Shown here piece after piece: positions 14,263 to 20,717 of a stretch of DNA of 44,107 nucleotides. The notes under the pieces were generated by a model. The model had not been told where the DNA came from and ran no database searches. It saw nothing but the letters and a program-made list of their open reading frames with translations. Both the position numbers and the translations under genes were made by a program. Each line of letters starts with the position of its first letter. Positions within the stretch are counted from its first letter, which is position 1. This DNA is from a virus. The DNA is taken from the IMG/VR virus record IMGVR_UViG_3300048625_000250, positions 1-44,107 of that record; one strand, written 5' to 3'.

Positions 14263-14961
14263 ATGATTTGCGTACAAAACCATTATTCAAGGAATACAAA
14301 TGACCTTGAAAAGCGTATAATTGAAACATCAGATGGATTTGATTATAAAATTTTTACGGATTCAACGGACTATTACAAAGACAGAAGATCGCCATATCGA
14401 TATATGGGGATAGCTCAAAATTTTCTTAATATGATGAGGGAAAAAACCGACAACCCATATAAGATTATTATTCACGATGATGTTTCTATTCACAAAAATC
14501 TTTTTAAAAACATAAGGTATGTAATGCCTTATTCAGATGCAGGATTAACGTGTTTTTACAATCCAACAAACAATTTTTATAAAAATGCTTTTGAAAAGAA
14601 TTTTAGTGTAGTCGCTTCGTATTCTAAATTTTGGATGCAATGTGTTGCAATAAAAACGGAATGGGGTTATGAATTTGCAGAATGGATAGATAAAAACACT
14701 ATTGTAGGTCATTTATGTGAAGACCAAATGATAAGCACATATTTAGGAATTACAAATCAATTAGCAAAAATTGTTATTCCATCATTTGTTCAGCACGAAG
14801 GTTATGACAAAAGTATATTTAAAAATCCTGCATCTATTCAAGGAAATAAAAGGAATTCATTTTCATACGATCCAGATTTTGATCCTAAATCAATAGATTG
14901 GGCTTATCAATTTGCAAATCCATTAATAGATAAAACAAAATTAATTCATAATACAATTTAA
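14263..14961 (+). CDS. Predicted GT-A-fold glycosyltransferase
   Basis: 232 residues. YKIIIHDDVSIHKNLF (H71-D72-D73) looks like the metal-binding DxD-type motif of GT-A glycosyltransferases; later SKFWMQCVAIKTEWGYEFAEW and GHLCEDQMISTYL carry the usual acidic residues, and VIPSFVQHEGYDKSIF has the terminal His common in these enzymes. Sugar donor and acceptor unknown. Being directly upstream of a DNA methyltransferase and a Mom-like gene, it could glycosylate a modified base; a protein or surface-sugar target is also possible. Confidence 0.72.
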   Translation: MICVQNHYSRNTNDLEKRIIETSDGFDYKIFTDSTDYYKDRRSPYRYMGIAQNFLNMMREKTDNPYKIIIHDDVSIHKNLFKNIRYVMPYSDAGLTCFYNPTNNFYKNAFEKNFSVVASYSKFWMQCVAIKTEWGYEFAEWIDKNTIVGHLCEDQMISTYLGITNQLAKIVIPSFVQHEGYDKSIFKNPASIQGNKRNSFSYDPDFDPKSIDWAYQFANPLIDKTKLIHNTI

Positions 14962-14962
14962 T

Positions 14963-15499
14963 ATGAACAAGGCAGAAAACAGAGACATTATGTCGTTTCA
15001 AGCATTTCCAGAGTATGATATTATTTGGTGCGATCCACCTTGGGAGGATAAGATGGTTAAGTATTTTCAGACCTTAAATCATAAGCAAACTGGTAAGGTT
15101 GTAGAAAATAATATCAATGGAATTCTCGAGAAACTATTTTTATTAGCAAATAATCAAAAGCCAATTGTAGTCGAGTATTCTATTAAAGGAAGCGAACTTG
15201 TAATTGAATATGCTAAGAAACACGGTCATACGCTTACGCAGACGGTAACGGCTATTCAGGATAATGACCTAAAATCATATTTGCTGGTTTTTAACACAGA
15301 TGTAAGATTAGAACAAGGGTTGCGCGGTTACTTAAACACAACAGAAGGTGTAAGAAAGCTAGGAGCTAAATTAGTATTTGATCCATTTGCAGGGATGGGT
15401 CGCACGGCAAAAGCCGTGTTATTAGCAGGTGCATCTTATCACGGTTCTGAATTAAACGAAGCACGTTACAAAAAGCTATGCAAGATTTTATCAGTATAG
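14963..15499 (+). CDS. DNA (adenine-N6 or cytosine-N4) methyltransferase, small
   Basis: 178 residues. Motif IV DPPW (D24-W27) comes first and the AdoMet-binding motif I DPFAGMGRT (140-148) last, the order of beta-class amino-methyltransferases. The region between (LKSYLLVF, FLLANNQKPIVVEY) is short, with little room for a target-recognition domain, so specificity may come from a partner such as the ParB-type proteins encoded downstream. The 3' end overlaps the Mom-like gene by 22 bases. Could be an orphan protective methylase or the first step of a hypermodification. Confidence 0.83.
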   Translation: MNKAENRDIMSFQAFPEYDIIWCDPPWEDKMVKYFQTLNHKQTGKVVENNINGILEKLFLLANNQKPIVVEYSIKGSELVIEYAKKHGHTLTQTVTAIQDNDLKSYLLVFNTDVRLEQGLRGYLNTTEGVRKLGAKLVFDPFAGMGRTAKAVLLAGASYHGSELNEARYKKLCKILSV

Positions 15500-15867
15500 A
15501 GCCTATTAGTCTCGATTTAATCCGTCAGTATATTGCGCAGACTAAACGCGAAGGGATGGCGGGGTATTCGGAAAAAGCGGATTATTACGGTGCATTTTTT
15601 AATGGGGAATTAGCTGGATTTACATCGATTCAGTATTATGGGAATCAAAAAGTAAAATTTAACAATCACTATGTATTCCGAAATTTTAGAGGAAGGGGTG
15701 TTTTTAAAGAAATGTTTGCTTTTTCGCTTCAAAAAATAATAACAGAAGGGTATAAGACAATTATTGCATCGTGTACATCTATGAGTCTAAATTATTATAG
15801 AAAACACGGTGCAGTTGTTACTAAGTACCATAAGATTTGTACAGACGTAATAATTAAACTAACCTAA
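15478..15867 (+). CDS. GNAT-fold transferase, possibly Mom-like DNA modification enzyme
   Basis: 129 residues. RNFRGRGVFKEMF (68-80) fits the acyl-CoA-binding motif A of GNAT enzymes; the end (IIASCTSMSLNYYRKHGAVV) fits motif B. The small size, the lack of a clear peptide-type partner and the coupling to a DNA methyltransferase (22-base overlap) recall phage Mu Mom, a GNAT relative that modifies adenine N6. Plain acetylation of a protein or small molecule remains possible. The next gene starts directly after its stop. Confidence 0.75.
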   Translation: MQDFISIEPISLDLIRQYIAQTKREGMAGYSEKADYYGAFFNGELAGFTSIQYYGNQKVKFNNHYVFRNFRGRGVFKEMFAFSLQKIITEGYKTIIASCTSMSLNYYRKHGAVVTKYHKICTDVIIKLT

Positions 15868-17037
15868 ATGGCAGAGCAAATATATTATTTTAAGGATAAC
15901 GTCTATGAAGCAAGTTTAAAACGAATCAGAAGGATTTTTGATGAATTTGATAATGTTGTTGTAGGTTTTAGCGGAGGCAAAGATTCGACGTGTACACTCA
16001 ATTTGGCATTAAAGGTTGCACATGAAAAAGGACGTATTCCTTTAGCGGTAATGTTTGTCGATCAGGAAGCCGAATGGCAGGCTACAATTGACTATGTTAA
16101 GACGATAATGTACCGAGACGATGTAAAACCTTATTGGATTCAAGCCCCCTTTAAAATCACAAATTCGACGTCAGCAGATAGCGATCATTTAATGGCTTGG
16201 GGCGAAGGAGAAAATTGGATTAGAGAAAAAGATCCAATTGCAATAAAGAAAAACAATTACAATACGGCTAAAGGTACATCGCACTTAGATGAATTTTATT
16301 CGTTTTTCCCAAAATTCTTTGCACACGAGTTTAAGGGTAAGAAATCTGCATATCTTTCGGGTGTAAGAGCAGAAGAATCGCCTAACAGACGAATGGCTTT
16401 GACGGGTAGTGCGACCTATAAGGACATTACCTGGGGCAAGGTTTTAGATGCAAAGCAAGAACACTATACATTCTACCCTCTTTACGATTGGTCATATACC
16501 GATATTTGGAAGGCTATTCACGAAAACGGATGGGAGTATTGCAAGGTTTACGACCTTATGTATCAACACGGTTATCCAGTAAGAGATATGCGAGTTTCTA
16601 ACCTGCACCACGAAACGGCAGTAAAACATCTATTTTTTTTGCAAGAGATCGAGATTGACACCTATAACAAATTAACCCAACGATTGAAGGGTATTTCGAC
16701 TGCTGGAAAATTAGGGGAATCAGATTTCTTTGTAAAAGACTTACCATTTATGTTTTCTGATTGGAAGGAATACCGTGATTTCCTAGTAGAGAAACTTATT
16801 ACCGATGAACAACGTCCCGTATTCGAAAAGCGATTTAAAGCAATGGATGAAAAATACGCTGATATGGATAACCTTAAAATTTTGCATAAGACACAAGTGC
16901 AATCCGTAGTTATTAATGATTTCGGTTTCGTAAAACTTGCGAACTGGGAGACGAATCCTGCGGTAAACTCTTGGAGACGATGGAAACGGGGAGATAAAAT
17001 TGACGAATCATTGCCAAACCCATATATCAAACGATAA
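15868..17037 (+). CDS. PAPS-reductase-fold protein with DUF3440, IbrA-like
   Basis: 389 residues. The PP-loop SGGKDS (35-40) is the ATP-binding motif of PAPS reductases and tRNA thiolases; the following VMFVDQEAEWQAT and YLSGVRAEESPNRR are typical of the IbrA/DUF3440 group, which is normally ~400 residues. IbrA and IbrB were first described as regulators of Ig-binding genes in E. coli; their chemistry is not settled. The stop overlaps the start of the IbrB-like gene (TAATG), so both are made together. A role in sulfur- or adenylation-based nucleic-acid modification is inferred. Confidence 0.88.
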   Translation: MAEQIYYFKDNVYEASLKRIRRIFDEFDNVVVGFSGGKDSTCTLNLALKVAHEKGRIPLAVMFVDQEAEWQATIDYVKTIMYRDDVKPYWIQAPFKITNSTSADSDHLMAWGEGENWIREKDPIAIKKNNYNTAKGTSHLDEFYSFFPKFFAHEFKGKKSAYLSGVRAEESPNRRMALTGSATYKDITWGKVLDAKQEHYTFYPLYDWSYTDIWKAIHENGWEYCKVYDLMYQHGYPVRDMRVSNLHHETAVKHLFFLQEIEIDTYNKLTQRLKGISTAGKLGESDFFVKDLPFMFSDWKEYRDFLVEKLITDEQRPVFEKRFKAMDEKYADMDNLKILHKTQVQSVVINDFGFVKLANWETNPAVNSWRRWKRGDKIDESLPNPYIKR

Positions 17038-17684
17038 TGATAAAAGACCAAATTTTAGAAGCGTTCGGCAAAGCCGAAAATAAGATAGAATTTCTTTGTG
17101 AAATCAGAGAGTTCTTACATACTTTGTCTCCGCTTAATACGCAACCCGTAGACTTAATCAAATGGGTAGATATTAACAAGGTAACTGCAAACGACTACAA
17201 CCCGAATTCAGTAGCTAAAAATGAAATGAAGCTACTTTACACGTCGATCCTCCACGACGGTTATACACAACCCGTAGTTACCGTGTATGACAAAGAAAAA
17301 GATATGTATGTAATTGTAGATGGATTTCACCGATTCTTAACGTGTAAGTCGAATCAAGATATTAGAGACCGTAATTATGGATATTTACCAGTTGTTGTTA
17401 TCAATAAAGACATCAATGATAGAATGGCATCTACTGTTCGACACAACAGAGCAAGAGGAAAACACGCGGTAGGATCGATGTCAAGTATGGTTTTTGAGAT
17501 GCTAGAAAACGGATGGGCAGACGATCAGATTTGTGCAGAGTTAGGAATGGAAGCAGAGGAATTAATTCGCCTAAAACATATTACGGGATTCTCAAAGCTA
17601 TTCGAAAACACAGAGTACAAAAAGTCTTGGGAGACCGAAAAGCAAGTAAAGATTAGAATGGAGTATAACAAAAAACAAAAATAA
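17037..17684 (+). CDS. ParB-domain protein, IbrB-like
   Basis: 215 residues with a ParB/sulfiredoxin-type N-terminal domain: DVYVIVDGFHRFLTC-like core (VIVDGFHRFLTCK) and TVRHNRARGKHAVGSMSSMVFEML, followed by the DQICAELGMEAEELIRLKHITGFSKLFE stretch that characterises IbrB. Partner of the IbrA-like protein by order and overlap. ParB-type domains bind or cut DNA or hydrolyse nucleotides; which applies here is unknown. Five bases or fewer separate it from the second ParB gene. Confidence 0.87.
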   Translation: MIKDQILEAFGKAENKIEFLCEIREFLHTLSPLNTQPVDLIKWVDINKVTANDYNPNSVAKNEMKLLYTSILHDGYTQPVVTVYDKEKDMYVIVDGFHRFLTCKSNQDIRDRNYGYLPVVVINKDINDRMASTVRHNRARGKHAVGSMSSMVFEMLENGWADDQICAELGMEAEELIRLKHITGFSKLFENTEYKKSWETEKQVKIRMEYNKKQK

Positions 17685-17685
17685 G

Positions 17686-18231
17686 ATGGAAGTAGAAATG
17701 CTAGACATACGGATGATTCGTCCGTATCATAGAAATCCTAGAAAAAACGAAAAAGCAGTACAAGCGGTTAAGCAATCAATCGTAGACTATGGATTTAATA
17801 GTCCAATCGTAGTCGATAAGAAGTATGTTATTATTGCAGGACATACGCGTTACAAAGCGTGTTTAGAATTAAAAAAGCAGAAAGTACCGTGTGTTGTTTT
17901 AGACATCGATGAAAAAAAAGCAAAAGCATATCGTATTGCAGATAACAAGACGTCAGAACTTGCTGAGTGGGATATGGATAACTTAATTCCTGAATTGCGA
18001 GAGCTATCCGAAAGCATCGACGATTTACAGATTTACTTTAAAAATCTAAGCATCGATGATTTAATTCAGGAGTCGGTAGGACAGAGTCATTTTAAGCCCG
18101 TTACGCAGGAGCAAATTGACGCTAAGGGCGAATCACTAGGGAGCGCATACGATAACGTATCTGTGCAAGCGGAAACACTTTTGGAGGTAATCTGTCCACA
18201 TTGCGGAGAGTCGTTTCAGATAAAAAAGTAG
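17686..18231 (+). CDS. ParB-like nuclease-domain protein with C-terminal CxxC, lacking a methylase part
   Basis: 181 residues. Residues ~5-100 match the ParB-like domain that usually heads phage DNA methylases: MIRPYHRNPRKNEKAVQAVKQSI, VIIAGHTRYKACLEL, YRIADNKTSELAEWD. The methylase half is absent; instead the protein ends with ICPHCGESFQI, half a zinc ribbon. The separate small methyltransferase encoded at 14963 may supply the missing activity. Alternatively it aids terminase, whose genes follow at once. Confidence 0.85.
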   Translation: MEVEMLDIRMIRPYHRNPRKNEKAVQAVKQSIVDYGFNSPIVVDKKYVIIAGHTRYKACLELKKQKVPCVVLDIDEKKAKAYRIADNKTSELAEWDMDNLIPELRELSESIDDLQIYFKNLSIDDLIQESVGQSHFKPVTQEQIDAKGESLGSAYDNVSVQAETLLEVICPHCGESFQIKK

Positions 18232-18254
18232 TAATTCATTAATGTGAAATTATT

Positions 18255-18644
18255 GTGGAAAAGAAATACGCAAGAGGAAAACACCCAAATAGCCAAAAGG
18301 CACTAACACCCGTCAAAAAAGGTCAGGTATTAAATCCCTATGGACAACCTCGAAAATATGTTTCTACACTAATAAAAGACGGCTACAAAAAGGCTGAGGT
18401 AAACGATACGATTCAGGCTTTAATTTCTATGAATGTAGAAGAAATCAAAGAGGTATTGACTAATGATAAGGCTACTATCCTAGAAAAGACGGTTGCCTCC
18501 GCTTTAATAAAGTCAATTAGCCGTGGCGATCTTTCATCTATTGAGTCGTTAATTAATCGTGTGTACGGTAAACCTAAAGACCACGTTGAAACGAGTGGAA
18601 CGCAGGAAATTAGGATTATAAGGACGAATGCAAGTAGAACTTAA
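18255..18644 (+). CDS. terS: Small terminase subunit candidate
   Basis: 129 residues from a GTG start; no ATG is available in the short gap. The front KKGQVLNPYGQPRKYVS resembles the GNPxGRP element of DUF5681-type proteins that precede terminases, followed by helices. It would recognise the packaging site and present DNA to the large subunit. Overlaps the large terminase gene by 17 bases, the usual arrangement. Identity is by position and pattern. Confidence 0.75.
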   Translation: MEKKYARGKHPNSQKALTPVKKGQVLNPYGQPRKYVSTLIKDGYKKAEVNDTIQALISMNVEEIKEVLTNDKATILEKTVASALIKSISRGDLSSIESLINRVYGKPKDHVETSGTQEIRIIRTNASRT

Positions 18645-19896
18645 TCAACTTCACGAAGGTCAGCAACATATCATAGACAATCGGAAACGGTTTAATGTGG
18701 TATGTTGTGGACGTCGTTTCGGTAAGACGGCTATGGCGGTCGAGTTAATCTTAGATGATGAGCAAGATAACGGTGCACTAAAGGGTCATAAGATTGCCTA
18801 TATGGCACCGTCTTACAAGATGCTAGAAGAAGTTTGGCTTGAATTACTATACCGTTGCAGGGACATCTTAAAAAGCAAGAATGAGTCTGCTAAACGGATC
18901 GTATTAGTGACGGGCGGTACAATAGACTTTTGGTCGATGGATAATATCGATTCAATTCGTGGTAGAAAATACAAACGTGTTATTTTGGATGAGGCTTCTA
19001 TTCTAAATAGCAAGAAGTTAAAAGATATTTGGGAGCAGTCTATTAGACCACTCTTAACTGACCTGAAAGGCGATGCTTATTTCCTCTCTACCCCCAAGGG
19101 GAAAAAGCATTACTTTCGGGAGCTAGCAGATAATTACAAGAAGCACGGTAAGTCTTGGGCATTCTTTCAGATGCCTACATTATCAAATCCTTTTATCGAC
19201 CCCGCAGAAGTCGAGGAAGCACGAATGATGTTGCCTCCTGTAGTCTTTGCACAAGAGTATGAAGCCGTATTTACTGATATGGTTTCAGATAACCTATTTA
19301 TTCAAACATTCTCAATTGAAAAGCACGTATCAAAAGAGCCTATTGCTTATAATCCATCGTTGCCTACCTACATATCGATTGACTTTAACGTATCACCACT
19401 ATGTTGTATTGTTGTACAGATGGATCTACATTTTAGGTCGATACACGTGATTAACGAGTACAGACAGATGGATTCGGACGTTTATGAACTTTGCGAGTGG
19501 ATTAAGTCAAACTACGATTCACGCAGAATCTTTATTACGGGAGATGCGGCAGGATTTAACCGTTCAGCCTATTCCCGTGCGCATCAGTCTGCATTTCAAA
19601 TTATTCAGACTGAACTAAACCTAAATTGGTCGCAGGTAAAAACACCTAGAGGTAAGCCCGCTGGATATGTAAACAATAAACGTCTTCTAGGCAACGCATT
19701 ATTCGCAAAACATCCTAACCTATTACTAAGCAACTGTCCGTGGCTAGTAGAGGATTTAACCAACGTAGAATGCGACTCTATGGGTCAAATGAATAAGACC
19801 CGTGACTCTACTCAGTCACACTTACTAGATTCGTTACTTGACTTTTTCTTTTCGTGTTGTCAGGACGCGGTTAAGATGCCATCTATGCGCGGTTAG
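18628..19896 (+). CDS. terL: Terminase large subunit
   Basis: 422 residues, the typical size. Walker A GRRFGKT (28-34) and Walker B VILDEA mark the packaging ATPase; the C-terminal RNase-H-fold nuclease shows the acidic residues in YISIDFNV, FITGDAAG and HLLDSLLDFFF. It pumps DNA into the prohead and cuts concatemers. Placed directly after the small subunit and before tail genes, not before the portal as in most siphoviruses. Confidence 0.96.
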   Translation: MQVELNQLHEGQQHIIDNRKRFNVVCCGRRFGKTAMAVELILDDEQDNGALKGHKIAYMAPSYKMLEEVWLELLYRCRDILKSKNESAKRIVLVTGGTIDFWSMDNIDSIRGRKYKRVILDEASILNSKKLKDIWEQSIRPLLTDLKGDAYFLSTPKGKKHYFRELADNYKKHGKSWAFFQMPTLSNPFIDPAEVEEARMMLPPVVFAQEYEAVFTDMVSDNLFIQTFSIEKHVSKEPIAYNPSLPTYISIDFNVSPLCCIVVQMDLHFRSIHVINEYRQMDSDVYELCEWIKSNYDSRRIFITGDAAGFNRSAYSRAHQSAFQIIQTELNLNWSQVKTPRGKPAGYVNNKRLLGNALFAKHPNLLLSNCPWLVEDLTNVECDSMGQMNKTRDSTQSHLLDSLLDFFFSCCQDAVKMPSMRG

Positions 19897-19971
19897 TGAA
19901 TTGTCTAAAACGACAGTCCATAAGTAATTCAAAATCAGTTAAATTTACGATTATTAAACCCCCAAATTAAT

Positions 19972-20544
19972 ATGTGGAACGAAAAGACTGTTTCAGATAA
20001 GTCGATAACTTACATCAATACAAATACGGGAGAGGAATCGTCCGCATCGTTAGTGTATAACCATCCCGAATTAGGCAGATTCTATATGTTTGATTCGGTT
20101 ATGACTATGCCTTTTCAGCGGAAATACGTATTTGACCTTATTCAGCAGAATGAGAAAATCGGGATCGAGAAAAAGGAGCTATTGACGCACTTAGAATCGA
20201 TTAAGGAGTTCCTTAATGCAGGCAAAGGTAATGACGCTTACGGTACGATTATGTACATCGAATCGAAGCTAAAAGATGGATGGGATTATCAAAAGAGTAG
20301 CTTACTAATTTGTGCTTTGCTAGTAGTCCAAGAGGGCGAAAACATAAACGGGTTTAATCAATCGGAGGCAGAGGAAAAGATTAACAAATGGGCAGTAGAT
20401 TTAACGATGCTCAGTTTTTTTTTGAACTTTGCTCAACTAAGAATAAACAGTTTGATGAACTTTGTAAACAGAAGTTCAAGCACATTTTCGGCGGTGGTAT
20501 CCCAATCAACGGAGAACCAACCACAACCGTCATCGGAAAGTTAA
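19972..20544 (+). CDS. Tail assembly chaperone, G-like short form
   Basis: 190 residues, located directly before the tape measure gene. The last ~40 codons overlap a second frame (to 20717) that is reached by a -1 step at the slippery heptamer T TTT TTT (20415-20421) in the codons AGT TTT TTT. This is the lambda G / G-T arrangement: G coats the tape measure and the rarer G-T fusion recruits tail-tube protein. Without the shift the product ends in a Ser/Gln-rich tail (QSTENQPQPSSES). No direct sequence family recognised; the call is from architecture. Confidence 0.8.
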   Translation: MWNEKTVSDKSITYINTNTGEESSASLVYNHPELGRFYMFDSVMTMPFQRKYVFDLIQQNEKIGIEKKELLTHLESIKEFLNAGKGNDAYGTIMYIESKLKDGWDYQKSSLLICALLVVQEGENINGFNQSEAEEKINKWAVDLTMLSFFLNFAQLRINSLMNFVNRSSSTFSAVVSQSTENQPQPSSES

Positions 20545-20717
20545 ACGATAAGCGAGATGAAGACTTGCAATTGTTTATTAGACGAGCTACGAATGGAAGT
20601 GTAATTGAGCGTGATAGACTGCTAGAATACAGTTGTTACGGTTTTTATAATGAGTTAAATTTGTTTGTGCTAGAAAATAATAAAGATGCAAAAGGAAATC
20701 TTCGAAATTCAGTTTGA
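20421..20717 (+). CDS. Tail assembly chaperone, T-like extension made by -1 frameshift
   Basis: Reading frame -1 to the 19972 gene. After the shift the chain continues FELCSTKNKQFDELCKQKF..., adding about 98 residues to the first 150 (248 in all). The frame also has an internal ATG at 20388, but the site of the nine-T run inside the overlap fits a programmed shift. Its 3' end overlaps the tape measure start by 32 bases. Frequency of shifting cannot be judged from sequence. Confidence 0.75.
   Translation, partial: FELCSTKNKQFDELCKQKFKHIFGGGIPINGEPTTTVIGKLNDKRDEDLQLFIRRATNGSVIERDRLLEYSCYGFYNELNLFVLENNKDAKGNLRNSV

Noticed and set aside
16662-17051. Minus-strand 129-codon frame
   Set aside because: Antisense shadow of the IbrA-like gene; no other minus-strand gene is supported anywhere.
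20388-20717. Independent gene starting at ATG 20388
   Set aside because: The slippery T run in the overlap and place before the tape measure gene fit a -1 fusion better than a separate start.
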